Below are positions 16,831-26,776 of a stretch of 33,724 bases of DNA, piece after piece (the stretch's first letter is position 1; every line of letters begins with the position of its first letter). Below the pieces are notes generated by a model. It saw only the letters and a list, made by a program, of their open reading frames with translations, was not told where the DNA came from and searched no databases. Made by a program: the position numbers and the translations under genes. The DNA is from Candidatus Hydrogenedens sp. GTDB lineage: Bacteria > Hydrogenedentota > Hydrogenedentia > Hydrogenedentales > Hydrogenedentaceae. The stretch is from NCBI GenBank assembly GCA_035378955.1, contig DAOSUS010000033.1, positions 1 to 33,724 of the forward strand, read 5' to 3'.

Positions 16831-16953
16831 AGATTGCACTCCTTATTATTTTTAGTTTTTACTTAATTTCCGAAACAACTATAAAATATCTAAAAAGCAT
16901 AACATTTTAGAACAAAATATTTCCATTTCGACTTACAAAAAAAGTATTCTATC

Positions 16954-18744
16954 CTATTGTTCCACTTTGGCAATAAACCAAAATGAATAAGTAGATTCTA
17001 TGTTACGACTGCGTTCAGAAATGGGGGTCAAAGTCACTTTGCATAACTCGGAAAATCCTGAGTGTCGATAGGGCAAAGTAAAACGCGGACCGGATTGTAA
17101 TGGGGAACGGATTTCATCATCGAAATGAATTTGTTGTTTTAGTTCTTGAACCGTTGCTGGCAAAAAGATAATATTATCAGAATAAGGCTCTCCATGAAAC
17201 ATGGGATTTTCCATAGCATTGACACCTACAAGCCATGGTCCAATAAACAAGGCTACCTTTTGGGGTGTTGATAACTGGTCTATTGTAATCTCTTTATTTT
17301 CAGAATTTAATATCTTTACTTTAGGCTGAATTTTTAAGGTAATTCTATCTCCTTTTGCCCACACGCGCTTTATAGATATGGCACCCGGGTCGGAACTGGT
17401 TAATTCAGGCTTTTCGTTAATGATAACTTCTATAGTTTCTGCCCAGGACGGATGACGAATAACAAGTGTACATTCATTTTCAGACACGGTGAGCCAATCA
17501 ATATGATAATTAAAAGTGCCACCCTGTCCACCTGTGCGGTGTGTTTTAATAGCGAGATTTTCCGCATAGTATTCACCACTGAGGAAAAAGTTAATTCGTA
17601 TTTTCCCAGGAGCAGGACTATTGACCACATATTGCTTTAGGTCATGCATGGCCCGCAATCCATGCATAGAGCAACACCACCAGGCACGACCGGGACCCGG
17701 TGAAGATACATAGCCCCAACCATCAAAGGTATGATGTCCAAAATCGCCTGTCTCGAATTGATTGGCAAAGAGACTATTGAAAAGACAGCGTTCCGCATAT
17801 TCTAAATATTTTTCATTATCGGTGGCTCTCCACAATTGTAAGCACCAACGGAAGAAGTCTGCTTCAGAACAGCCTTCGTCCCGTGGGTAAGTTTTATCGA
17901 AATATTCTGCAACGCCACCGTTGGTTTGTATCCATCCTTCTTCAACTAATTGTGCAAATCGTTTTTCATTTCTTGCAAGAATGCCTGCATCGTGGGTTGT
18001 TTCCCATATTAACATGTCTCCGCGTAAGGTGGTAATATAACCATGGGAATGTTGTTTTAACGGGTCTTGTAATAAGGGCTCCATTTTCGTTGCGATTTCA
18101 CGATATTTTGTCTCTCCGGAAGCACGGGCTAACAATTCAAGACCTTCACTCCATTGGGTAAAACAGATAAAACCATTGGCAGCCTGATGAACCAATCGCT
18201 GGATAACTTCTGGCTGGGAACATTCATCAAAGATTTTAATGAAGAAATCGCCCATCTTTTTGCATGTGTCTAATATAACAGGGTCCTTTTTCTCCTGATA
18301 GTAACTTACTAATCCGACAAGAAGTCTACCATTACCCCAGAGTAAAGCCATGTGTTCTCGACCTATCTGGTCCTTAGTAAAAACAAGTTCTGGATAACCA
18401 AATCGCCCATCTTCTCTTTGACATAGAAGAATTTCATGAGCGATACGGTCTGCCCATACTTTATAATAGTTGTTTCGTGGTTCTACCGAGATGGCTTCTA
18501 AAAATCTTCCGGAGATATCTCCACTAAATTCCTGAAAACGACGGGGACAGGCAGGGTCCAGTCGAACATCCTGTAATATAAAGGCATCTGTAAATGCGGG
18601 GTCTTGAACAAAATCAAATCGGTCCTGCACCCATAAAATACGCTTTTCCAGTTCACCCTTTGGGAAAAAAGAACTATTATCTGCCCAGATTATTGTTTGA
18701 GTTAAAAGGGTAGCCATAATCAGAAAAAAACTTGTCTTAACCAT
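16954..18744 (-). CDS. Exported GH127/DUF1680-like glycoside hydrolase
   Basis: 596 aa with a signal peptide (residues 1 to about 21, ending IWA). An (alpha/alpha)-barrel region fills about 30-370: DGRFGYPE, LLWGNGRLLVGLVSYY, QWSEGLELLARASGETKY. DEGCSEADFFRWCLQLWRAT followed by YAERCLFNSLF mirrors the E-x-C segment of GH127 beta-L-arabinofuranosidases, and WWCCSMHGLRAM (C357, C358) mirrors their catalytic CC motif. The rest (about 380-596) is beta-rich, as in that family. I therefore expect a zinc/cysteine-type glycosidase acting outside the cytoplasm, but overall similarity is distant and the substrate is unknown. The gene diverges from the sodium:solute symporter at 19021, with which it may be co-regulated. 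Confidence 0.7.
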   Translation of the reverse strand: MVKTSFFLIMATLLTQTIIWADNSSFFPKGELEKRILWVQDRFDFVQDPAFTDAFILQDVRLDPACPRRFQEFSGDISGRFLEAISVEPRNNYYKVWADRIAHEILLCQREDGRFGYPELVFTKDQIGREHMALLWGNGRLLVGLVSYYQEKKDPVILDTCKKMGDFFIKIFDECSQPEVIQRLVHQAANGFICFTQWSEGLELLARASGETKYREIATKMEPLLQDPLKQHSHGYITTLRGDMLIWETTHDAGILARNEKRFAQLVEEGWIQTNGGVAEYFDKTYPRDEGCSEADFFRWCLQLWRATDNEKYLEYAERCLFNSLFANQFETGDFGHHTFDGWGYVSSPGPGRAWWCCSMHGLRAMHDLKQYVVNSPAPGKIRINFFLSGEYYAENLAIKTHRTGGQGGTFNYHIDWLTVSENECTLVIRHPSWAETIEVIINEKPELTSSDPGAISIKRVWAKGDRITLKIQPKVKILNSENKEITIDQLSTPQKVALFIGPWLVGVNAMENPMFHGEPYSDNIIFLPATVQELKQQIHFDDEIRSPLQSGPRFTLPYRHSGFSELCKVTLTPISERSRNIESTYSFWFIAKVEQ

Positions 18745-19020
18745 AAAGATTGTTCTCCATTGGATTTATTATTCTTTTTTTGCTCTTTTATTTTTGCATA
18801 TTTATTGGCTCTATTTCATAATTCATACCAATAAGATAAATGATATGGTAGCATAGACATTCTTGCTTGTGTATCTCTATTGGTAAATTGTAATTTTAGA
18901 CAATAATATTGTGTCCTTATTTGCCTTAGATATTTAAAACTATGTAGAGTAATTATATATTCTCCGTAAATTATTTTTAGGCTATTAAATATTAATTGCA
19001 AATTTTGTGAGGAGATATTC

Positions 19021-20628
19021 ATGTCTCAGTTTACTTTGATTGATTGGATTGTATTGGTCGTATACTTTTTGGCTATGGCGGGAATGGGTCCTCTTTTCGC
19101 TCATCGTGGTAAAAGTACGGAGGGCTATTTTCTTGGAGGTAGGTCTTATCCTGGCTGGCTTATTGGTTTGTCTATGTTCGCTACAAGTATTAGTTCTATT
19201 ACTTTCGTAGCCTATCCGGCGGATGCCTATAAAACAGCCTATTTACGCTTTTTATTGTGCCTCATGCTTCCGGTGGGTGTGTATTTAGCCAGTTTGATAT
19301 TCTTGCCCTTTTACCGCAAAGCAGGAATTGTATCAGCCTTCGAATATCTTGAAGGACGGTTTGGACCCGGTACCCGTGCTTATGCGGCAACGGCTTTCGT
19401 TATTGGGCAACTAATTCGAATTAGTCTAATTCTGTATCTTGTAAGTTTACTTGTCTATGAGATGACACACTTAAATCCGTATTTATGTGTTCTTATTGGT
19501 GGAGTGGTTACCTCGTTTTACACTGTATTGGGTGGTATTGAAGCGGTTATATGGACGGATTTTATTCAATCATTTCTATTATGGGCAGGTGGTTTTGTGT
19601 GTTTGGGAATGGTTTTATATAGCATTCCCGGAGGATTAAGCACTGTTATCCGTGAAGCCATGGCAGACGGAAAATTTATGTTAGGAGATTTAAATCCGGC
19701 TACGGGTGCTTTGGAACCTGCAAAATGGGGTTTTTCTCTCACAGAGAAAACAATACTTATGCTCCTTATTATGGGAGTTGCCCAATGGTTAACGGAATAT
19801 AGCAGCAATCAGAATGTAATACAAAAATATGTCGCAACGAAGAGTGAAAAAGATGCTTTCAGTGCTATATGGATATGCTGTCTGTGTAGTGTCCCGACCT
19901 GGGGCTTTTTTATGTTTTTAGGGACAAGTTTATATGTATATTATAAAATTTTCCCCGACCCACAGGCTCAAGCAATGCTCACAGGACAATTAAAGGCTGA
20001 ACAGATTTTGCCTTATTTCGTAATTAAGGTGTTACCAACAGGACTATCAGGATTGGTAATTGCAGGGGTTCTCGCAGCGGCGATGTCTTCGTTGTCTTCC
20101 AGTATTAATGCTATTTCAGCCGTAAGTATCGTGGACATATACAAACGGCACTTGGTAAAGGGGCATTCTGACCAACATTATGTATGGGCAGCAAAAGCCA
20201 TATCCATTATTAGTTCTTTAATTATGATTGGAGGTGCTTTTCTCCTTTTAATAGCGGAAAGCAAAACGCTACAGGATACCGCAACAAAACTTGCATCCAT
20301 CACAGGTGGAGGGCTTTTGGGGCTATATGTGTTAGGTTTCATGACCAAACGAGGAGATGGAAGGGCTGTATTTGTCGGTATTATTTTTACCGTTTTGTTT
20401 TCTACTTATATTAGTTTGATAGAGTTAAAGATTATTACAAAAGACTTATTCTTAAATTGGGGGTTATCCGAAAGTTTAAGTAAGTTTCTTGCACAACCGA
20501 TGGATACTTATTATGCAGGTCTAACAGGAAATATCCTTATCTTTGTTATCGCTTATGTTTTGGCAATTACCTTATTACCTGAAAAGCCAAGAGATTTAAA
20601 AAACCTGACTGTGTGGACACGCAATTGA
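19021..20628 (+). CDS. Sodium:solute symporter (SSS family)
   Basis: 535 aa, about 13 membrane helices. Family features: FAHRGKSTEGYFLGGRSYPGW after the first helix, GLSMFATSISSITFVAYPADAY in the second, FEYLEGRFGPGTRAYAA, VLGGIEAVIWTDFIQ, and LAAAMSSLSSSINAISAV in the later helix that contributes sodium ligands. This branch includes transporters of sugars, sialic acid and organic acids, so the substrate is open. It starts at ATG 19021 with GAGGAG eight bases upstream. The 276 bases before it hold a 13-base palindrome, ACAATAATATTGT at 18900-18912, a possible operator. The gene ends with TGA, and an in-frame TAG follows three codons later. It is first of a plus-strand run. Confidence 0.93.
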   Translation: MSQFTLIDWIVLVVYFLAMAGMGPLFAHRGKSTEGYFLGGRSYPGWLIGLSMFATSISSITFVAYPADAYKTAYLRFLLCLMLPVGVYLASLIFLPFYRKAGIVSAFEYLEGRFGPGTRAYAATAFVIGQLIRISLILYLVSLLVYEMTHLNPYLCVLIGGVVTSFYTVLGGIEAVIWTDFIQSFLLWAGGFVCLGMVLYSIPGGLSTVIREAMADGKFMLGDLNPATGALEPAKWGFSLTEKTILMLLIMGVAQWLTEYSSNQNVIQKYVATKSEKDAFSAIWICCLCSVPTWGFFMFLGTSLYVYYKIFPDPQAQAMLTGQLKAEQILPYFVIKVLPTGLSGLVIAGVLAAAMSSLSSSINAISAVSIVDIYKRHLVKGHSDQHYVWAAKAISIISSLIMIGGAFLLLIAESKTLQDTATKLASITGGGLLGLYVLGFMTKRGDGRAVFVGIIFTVLFSTYISLIELKIITKDLFLNWGLSESLSKFLAQPMDTYYAGLTGNILIFVIAYVLAITLLPEKPRDLKNLTVWTRN

Positions 20629-20720
20629 GATATATTGTAGGTAATAGCAACAAATATGTTTTTAAGGGGTTTAATTTAATAAAAAAATAAACCCTGCAAA
20701 TAGTTTGAAGGATTTTTATA

Positions 20721-22685
20721 ATGGAAAAGACATTTTTAACAAGGCGTGATTTTCTTTCTACCACATGTATTCTGGCTTCGATGGGTCCGTTATCTTTTAT
20801 CCGCTCCACTTATACGGATACGGAACCCAGAATAGATACGGGAAGTCTTAAAGGCTTTATTATTTCGGATGCTCATTTGGGTTGGAATAATCCTAAACAA
20901 CCATCTGTAGAAATATTAAAGGAAAATCTACAAAATATATTAAGTGCTTTCCCCGATTTAAATCTGGTTATTGACACAGGAGATGCCCATCATAATACAG
21001 CAAAAGAAGAAAATCTTGCGGAATGGGTGCAGGTCATTTCAGAAGGTTGTGGTGCCGTGCCTCTTTTTTATGTCCCGGGTAATCACGAAATCTCGCACAA
21101 TAACCGCGAGAACAGGGAATTGCGTTCGGCACACATGGGTAGTTTACCATGCAGACCTTATTACAGCTTTAGTTTGAGAGGAATTCATTTCATATCTTTA
21201 CCTCAAATGATGAGTGCAAATTATGTCTCTCAGGAAGCCCTGGAATGGGTTCGATTAGACTTGAAAGCCCATAAGGATGAGACAACCCTAATCCTCAGTC
21301 ATAATGCCCTCAAAGGGACAACATGCCCAGGTGATGATACTGGTTACCGTATGGTTGCCAATTCTGAAGAGATTATATCATTGCTTCGTGATAATCCGCA
21401 GGTTATCCTCTGGATGCACGGACATAACCATACTTGGGAAATTACACCTCGCTGGCAGAAATGGTTTGTATCAAATGGAAGATTTGGAGGTTTCCCTCCT
21501 CAGGAGGCTTTTGGAGGCGAACGCATTGGAGGTATCTACTTTGAAATAAATAGAGAAGGTATTCATATCCGAGCATGGAGTAGTTCCGATAAAAAATTTT
21601 TTGATGAGATAGATACAAAGTATCAACACTTAAATGGTTCTATTCCTACCTCTACTTCTTATGATATTAATAAATTACCTTCTATTGCTTATGGGGTTGG
21701 GTTAAGCCGTAATGGACAAAAAACGCCAGTGTATAGGCATTATATCGGGAAGGATGTTCAAACACAGGTATTTTTTATGGGTGTTGATGATGTGTGGTTT
21801 AATGAGAATTCAAACCTGACTGCTTATGGAGAACGCCCTTCGGGAGGGAAAATGTTGCCGGCTATAGATGTCATTCCGTATGGGAACAAAAAGGAAATTC
21901 AATGGCAATGGGACAATCCGGGATTACTCCTTTCGTTAGGAAACGGTTCTGCCGGGGTTATGACCCCACGGAGAGGTGACGCTCAATTTGCATATTATCC
22001 CACAGCCCCAAAAGAAAAATATATAGCACATTTGCGAGCCTATGCTCATTCCGCAGGCACGGAGGTATATATTGTTTGGAGGATTTGTCAAAGTAATGGA
22101 ACATTATTACTGGAAAAGCAAGAGGATATATCTTTGCTTGAGAAAGGATACAATAATGTTTTTTCAAAATTTGAGGTTCCAGAATTCCCAAATGTAGAGA
22201 CAGTTCATACAAACGAAAACAGCGATTTACAATTACTCATTTCTGCAGAAAGTGTCTTTCGAAATACCGGGGAAGGTGTGAGGGTGGAACAATTACAAAT
22301 AAAAATGGACAAAGCGGAACTGTTTACAAAAAATCCCGGGGTTATCATCGGGGGTAATACTTATTCGCATAATGGAATACTAAAGGCAGGTGAGTTTGTA
22401 GAGCTGCCAATCTCTACAACTACAAATTCTCGGTTCGTTGTAAAATCTATTGCTGAAGGAAATGGTTTGGTTACTTATTTAGTAAAGGAAACAGGTGTTG
22501 AATTTCAGGTAAGAAATGCAACTATTGATAAAAAGGATAACGCTTACCATATTGGTTTGCTCCGTTCTCAATTTGGAGCCTATAAACCTGCAATAGCCAT
22601 AGCACCATTAGTAAAAACGGAAATTGAACCATTTGTAAAACAAATCCAGAATATGCAAGAATTCCGATTTACCTCATCTGCATGA
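20721..22685 (+). CDS. Tat-exported calcineurin-like metallophosphoesterase
   Basis: 654 aa. The N-terminus has LTRRDFLSTTCILASMG, a twin-arginine signal (R8, R9) with a short hydrophobic stretch. The metallophosphoesterase domain (about 44-280) shows all metal motifs: SDAHLG (D50, H52), DTGDAHH (D85, D88), PGNHE (N121, H122), SHN and WMHGHNH. Dimetal phosphoesterases of this type cleave phosphate mono- or diesters; the substrate is unknown. Residues about 300-654 are beta-rich and unassigned, possibly carbohydrate-binding-like. Ribosome site AAGGAT before ATG 20721. It follows the symporter by 92 bases and precedes the RmlD-like gene by 32 bases, so it is probably in one transcript with that gene. 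Its TGA stop is followed by TAG six codons later. Confidence 0.88.
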   Translation: MEKTFLTRRDFLSTTCILASMGPLSFIRSTYTDTEPRIDTGSLKGFIISDAHLGWNNPKQPSVEILKENLQNILSAFPDLNLVIDTGDAHHNTAKEENLAEWVQVISEGCGAVPLFYVPGNHEISHNNRENRELRSAHMGSLPCRPYYSFSLRGIHFISLPQMMSANYVSQEALEWVRLDLKAHKDETTLILSHNALKGTTCPGDDTGYRMVANSEEIISLLRDNPQVILWMHGHNHTWEITPRWQKWFVSNGRFGGFPPQEAFGGERIGGIYFEINREGIHIRAWSSSDKKFFDEIDTKYQHLNGSIPTSTSYDINKLPSIAYGVGLSRNGQKTPVYRHYIGKDVQTQVFFMGVDDVWFNENSNLTAYGERPSGGKMLPAIDVIPYGNKKEIQWQWDNPGLLLSLGNGSAGVMTPRRGDAQFAYYPTAPKEKYIAHLRAYAHSAGTEVYIVWRICQSNGTLLLEKQEDISLLEKGYNNVFSKFEVPEFPNVETVHTNENSDLQLLISAESVFRNTGEGVRVEQLQIKMDKAELFTKNPGVIIGGNTYSHNGILKAGEFVELPISTTTNSRFVVKSIAEGNGLVTYLVKETGVEFQVRNATIDKKDNAYHIGLLRSQFGAYKPAIAIAPLVKTEIEPFVKQIQNMQEFRFTSSA

Positions 22686-22717
22686 AGTAAAAACAGTAAA
22701 ACATAGGGAAAAATGAT

Positions 22718-23611
22718 ATGAAGCTTATTATTACAGGTGGAAGTGGTTTCGTTGCTGGAAGTATTTTACGCCAGATACCACATGAAATAGAAGCATATGC
22801 ACTTTCGAGACAGGATAAACCTGAGGCGTTACCTGAACATATTCAATGGATAAAAGTTGCAACAGATGATAAAGAGACCTGGGCAGATATCATTTTAAGA
22901 ATTCAACCGAATGTAATCATACACACATCTGCTATGGCGGATGTTGATGAATGTGAAAAGCAGCCAGATTTTGCATGGGAAGTAAATGTAGGTTTAACCC
23001 GCGCTTTATTAAAATCTGCGGAAAAATTGTCCTGCCGTTTTATTTATTGTTCTACAGATACAGTATTTGATGGCAAAAAAGGAATGTATACAGAAAACGA
23101 TGTGCCGTTACCGTTGAACCACTATGCAAAAACAAAGGTTCAGGCAGAAAATGATGTATCACAAGCAAAAACCTCATGGGTTATTGCAAGATTGTCGCTG
23201 GTAATGGGTTTTCCTATATTGGGTGTAGGCAACTCGTTTTTGGCTCGAATGCAAAAAAGAATAGAGGAAGGAAAATCGGTTCCTATGCCAGAAGATGAGT
23301 TTAGAACTCCTATTGATGTTATTACTGTAGGTAAGGCTTTGATTGAATTGGCTCAAAACACATTTGAAGGGGTTATACATTTAGCGGGAAATGAAAGAAG
23401 TTCTCGATACAATATGGCAAAGATTATCGCACGCGAAATGAATTGGGACGAAACATTAATTCATCCATATATTATTACTGATTCTTTAAGGGCTCCGCGT
23501 CCTAAAGATGCTTCATTATCTAATGCCCTTGCAAAATCTATATTAAGAACTCCTTTTTATGGTATTGCAGATGGAATAAGACTTGTTAAAAATTTTACAA
23601 CGAAAGGATAA
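22718..23611 (+). CDS. RmlD-like dTDP-4-dehydrorhamnose reductase family protein (extended SDR)
   Basis: 297 aa. NAD(P)-binding Rossmann start MKLIITGGSGFVAGSIL, then HTSAMADVDECEKQPDFAWEVN (the RmlD-type N-D-x-A-V-D-x-A-E-like segment), catalytic CSTDTVFDG (S112/T113) and YxxxK in NHYAKTKVQ (Y136, K140). These enzymes reduce 4-keto groups of nucleotide sugars; RmlD itself makes dTDP-L-rhamnose, but no rmlA, B or C is nearby, so another keto sugar or a MAT2B-like role is possible. The next gene starts five bases after its stop (TAA AACA ATG), implying a shared message with the DegT-type aminotransferase and a shared sugar pathway. Confidence 0.88.
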   Translation: MKLIITGGSGFVAGSILRQIPHEIEAYALSRQDKPEALPEHIQWIKVATDDKETWADIILRIQPNVIIHTSAMADVDECEKQPDFAWEVNVGLTRALLKSAEKLSCRFIYCSTDTVFDGKKGMYTENDVPLPLNHYAKTKVQAENDVSQAKTSWVIARLSLVMGFPILGVGNSFLARMQKRIEEGKSVPMPEDEFRTPIDVITVGKALIELAQNTFEGVIHLAGNERSSRYNMAKIIAREMNWDETLIHPYIITDSLRAPRPKDASLSNALAKSILRTPFYGIADGIRLVKNFTTKG

Positions 23612-23615
23612 AACA

Positions 23616-24824
23616 ATGGCACCTTATGATTTGGAAATTCGTTTTGGGACTGTGTATGGGACTGAAGAGGAAGAAATGGTGTTGCGTATTCTCCGTGAAA
23701 AGGCACCTACTTGTAGTGAGTATTGCTTAGAGTTTGAGAAAGAATTTGCGAAGTATATGGGTTGCAAGTATGCTCGCACAGTCTCCAATGGAACCGCAGC
23801 CTTTTTCTTATCCATGTTAGCCTTAGGTGTGCGTCCGGGCGTGCGCGTGCTTACAACACCGATTACATGGATTGCTACTCCTGCTTCGGCTGCTACTTTA
23901 GGTGCGGAAGTGGACTTTGTGGATGTGGATATTGAAACTTATAACATGGATATTTCAAAAGTGGAAGAAAAACTGACAGAAAATACAAAAGTAATAGCAC
24001 CGGTTCATTTGTATGGTTTACCTGTGGATATGGACCCCTTACTTCAACTGGCTAAAAAATACAACTTTTCCATAGTAGAAGATGCCTGTCATGCAATCGG
24101 GGCTGAATATAAAGGAAAGAAGACAGGGAATATCGGGGCTCTGGGCTGTTTCAGTTTCCATGAACAAAAGAATATCTCTACCTTAGGTGAAGGAGGGATG
24201 GTTACAACATCAGACCCCGAATTGTTTGAACGCGTCTCTTTATATCGTTCCCATGCTACACGAGTTTACGCCCCTACTACAAAATATTGTTTGCTCGATG
24301 AAACCAAATTCCCCAAGGGTAAAAAATTCTGGTGGCAGGATTTTGATGACTGTGCTTACAATTTCCGAATGACCGATATTCAAGCAGGAGTAGGGATTAT
24401 ACAACTGAAAAAGTTAGATACACTGAACAAAAAACGACAGGAAAATGCAGAATATCTAACACAGGCACTAAAAACAATTCCTGGAATTATTACACCCAAA
24501 GTTCCTCCTAACTGTAAACATGTATTTCATTTATACCCCATTCGAATTATCCCTGAAGAATTTGGAATGTCCAAAGAAGATTTATTATGGGTCATGAAAG
24601 AAAAATATAACATCAAATTAGGCATTCACTATATCCCATTACACTGGAGCACGGCTTTCCAAAAACGAGGCTTTAAACGAGGACAATTCCCCGTCGCTGA
24701 AGAATTGGCACAGACATTAATAACCTTGCCCGTTCATCCCCGTTTGACCCATGAAGCACTCGATTATCTCGTAGATACCCTTGCCGAAGTTAGCAAATCT
24801 GCCCGTGAAAATAAAAGCAGATAA
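23616..24824 (+). CDS. DegT/DnrJ/EryC1/StrS-family PLP-dependent aminotransferase (second copy)
   Basis: 402 aa from ATG 23616, which has AAAGGA seven to nine bases upstream; a start 11 codons earlier would overlap the RmlD-like gene and lacks a ribosome site. Motifs: RTVSNGTAAFFLSMLALGV, IAPVHLYGLPVDMD, PLP-pyridine Asp156 in IVEDACHAIGAEYKGKKTG, and Schiff-base lysine K185 in FHEQKNISTLGEGG. Typical of transaminases acting on nucleotide-linked keto sugars. The Q-K-N-I form is the StrS-like version of the active site. It is clearly different from the DegT-type protein at 15517-16830, so the two are not a recent duplication. The coupling with the RmlD-like reductase suggests amino/deoxy sugar formation for a surface glycan or modified metabolite. 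Confidence 0.9.
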   Translation: MAPYDLEIRFGTVYGTEEEEMVLRILREKAPTCSEYCLEFEKEFAKYMGCKYARTVSNGTAAFFLSMLALGVRPGVRVLTTPITWIATPASAATLGAEVDFVDVDIETYNMDISKVEEKLTENTKVIAPVHLYGLPVDMDPLLQLAKKYNFSIVEDACHAIGAEYKGKKTGNIGALGCFSFHEQKNISTLGEGGMVTTSDPELFERVSLYRSHATRVYAPTTKYCLLDETKFPKGKKFWWQDFDDCAYNFRMTDIQAGVGIIQLKKLDTLNKKRQENAEYLTQALKTIPGIITPKVPPNCKHVFHLYPIRIIPEEFGMSKEDLLWVMKEKYNIKLGIHYIPLHWSTAFQKRGFKRGQFPVAEELAQTLITLPVHPRLTHEALDYLVDTLAEVSKSARENKSR

Positions 24825-24954
24825 TTTACAAAAGGTAATAAATTTTTAAATATTCATTAGATTTCTTGTTATTAAAATCGAAAAGTTATAGGACATAAGT
24901 AATAGATTTATGGAATAAATGCTATGCGTTATCTATATCTGAAAAATTTTTAAG

Positions 24955-26412
24955 TTAAGGAATATAAAGAAAATTGGGATAGTTCTCTAACCAGGTAAAA
25001 TAAGGATAGGTATTTCCTTCTTCTATTTTCCAAATCTTTTCAAAATCCCATCCCAAAGATACAAAAGTGCATTTCTCTTTCATCTCCAATGGGGATTTTC
25101 CTACGCCCGTAGAGGGCAAGATAAACCCTGAACTATTTAACTCCCAAACACAATTTTCTACATTACCTTTATTATTCCCTACAAGTTCACCATTTAATAT
25201 TTTGATATATTCTCTTTTTGTTAATACCCCAATACAATAGCAATTACAAACAGAAGTATCATTAACTCCGACTAACCCTCCAATAACATCATTTCCTTTC
25301 ACATCACCTGTAAAAAAGCAATCTTCTAAAATACCGTAAGTTTCAACCTGATTTTTATTTTCATTTGCAAAGATCGCTTTTGTATTTTCACCTGCTAAAC
25401 CTCCTATTTTAGTCATTCCCCGCACTTCGCCTGTTGCAAAACATTCCTTTACCTCGCCCAAATTAATGCCAATCAAACCGCCAACAGATTGTTCTCCCCA
25501 GGCATTAACAACGGAATATGACCTGGAAATAGTCCCAAAGTTTTTTCCAACCAAACCACCTAAAACACTTCCTCCCCTTATCTGAACATCAGAAAAGCAA
25601 TCTTTTATTATTCCTTTATCGTTGTTAACAGATACCAATCCGCCCATCCCTTCTATATATCCACCTCCGTATGTACCAAAGATACACCCCGAAAAAAAAC
25701 TATGCTCAATGAGACCTTTGTTAGAATGCACCAATCCCCCTAAGTTATATACGTAGAATTTTTCACATGTCAAAGAACAGTTTCTTATTTCACCAAAATT
25801 TTGCACAGCCAAGCCACAAGTATTTTGAAAATTACCCGAGCCATCTAATTCCCCCCATACATGAACATTTTCTATCTTGCCAAAATTAAAACGGGTTACC
25901 ACACATATATCACAAAAGCATCCATAAATATAGATATTTTCTAATATCAAATTTTTAACACAGCCTCTTTGGCTAATTTCATAGAATAAGCCTAATGGAT
26001 ATAATTTGGATATTAAACTTTCAAACTCCCTCTTTGTAGACGGAAGAACTCCCTTCCCAATTAAATTATTCATATATAAATTCACAATTTTGTGACCATT
26101 CCCATCAAACACCCCTTCAAATGGTTGATATTTGTAGTCAAACTTACTCCTTACCCAACCTGTGACTCCTGTAAACTCTCTTAAACCGATAGGACGGAAA
26201 CCTCTGCCGTTATTCCAATATCTTGTTTGAAATGCATCAATATCCTGCATAAGGATATAATTTCCATCGAGGGGATAATCCGGGTCAATTCCTATTTTTT
26301 GAACCTGTTCAATGGTTAATAAAGGTATAGCATCAGACCACAAAGAAAATGGAAAAGCAAATAGTATAATAATCCCTAATTTTGCTATTTTTTTCATAAA
26401 AGATGTTCTCAT
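24955..26412 (-). CDS. Exported GLUG-repeat protein
   Basis: 485 aa with a signal peptide (hydrophobic run near residues 11-24). After LLTIEQVQKIGIDPDYPLDGNYILMQDID comes the start segment usual for GLUG proteins (FRPIG, FEGVFDGNGHKIVNLY). Residues about 180-420 hold roughly six imperfect repeats of the form GGLVGxNxGxIxxCF-xG, as in IGGLVGVNDTSVCNCY and GGLVGKNFGTISRSYS. The end, WDFEKIWKIEEGNTYPYFTW, is the standard C-terminus of such proteins. GLUG repeats form a beta-helix-like surface domain; peptidase or adhesion roles are reported for relatives but no catalytic part is seen here. Two starts are possible, ATG 26412 and ATG 26397 (MKKIAK), neither with a strong ribosome site; the longer is given. 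Confidence 0.85.
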   Translation of the reverse strand: MRTSFMKKIAKLGIIILFAFPFSLWSDAIPLLTIEQVQKIGIDPDYPLDGNYILMQDIDAFQTRYWNNGRGFRPIGLREFTGVTGWVRSKFDYKYQPFEGVFDGNGHKIVNLYMNNLIGKGVLPSTKREFESLISKLYPLGLFYEISQRGCVKNLILENIYIYGCFCDICVVTRFNFGKIENVHVWGELDGSGNFQNTCGLAVQNFGEIRNCSLTCEKFYVYNLGGLVHSNKGLIEHSFFSGCIFGTYGGGYIEGMGGLVSVNNDKGIIKDCFSDVQIRGGSVLGGLVGKNFGTISRSYSVVNAWGEQSVGGLIGINLGEVKECFATGEVRGMTKIGGLAGENTKAIFANENKNQVETYGILEDCFFTGDVKGNDVIGGLVGVNDTSVCNCYCIGVLTKREYIKILNGELVGNNKGNVENCVWELNSSGFILPSTGVGKSPLEMKEKCTFVSLGWDFEKIWKIEEGNTYPYFTWLENYPNFLYIP

Positions 26413-26776
26413 AGGATTACATTTTCTTTCTCTAAATAATTATTTAATCTCTCATCTATAAAAAATCTTGACTTTCATATATCTGAATTTATTATATATA
26501 CTCCAACAAATTCATTCAATAAAAATCCAACTTAATATGATAATTATTATAAATCGAACCCTTAAAAAACTATACAAATAGAATTGAAGAATAGATGTAG
26601 GAGGTAAAGATAATAGAAATAAAGGCAGTAGCAAGGAAATTTGATGAATCAGCTGGGCAGCAATGTATATCTATAGGTGTTATATCTGTAGTAAAGAAAA
26701 TGTAAGACAAAATAATTGAAAATAGAATAATATAATTAAATGTAATAGTTGTTTGAAAAATAATTTTCTACTGTTT
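26413..26776. other. A/T-rich intergenic region (364 bases), nothing recognised
   Basis: Lies between two minus-strand genes (dCMP deaminase upstream, GLUG protein downstream). AGGAGG occurs on the plus strand near 26599 but no start codon follows at a useful distance. Only reading frames of about ten codons are present. It probably carries the promoter of the GLUG gene; no clear -35/-10 pair was seen. Confidence 0.4.

Noticed and set aside
18816..19022. 68-codon minus-strand frame upstream of the GH127-like gene
   Set aside because: No ribosome site, overlaps the symporter start, and no family-like sequence.
26644..26676. Ten-codon frame (MNQLGSNVYL) after AAGGAA
   Set aside because: Too short, no conserved feature, no promoter-like sequence.
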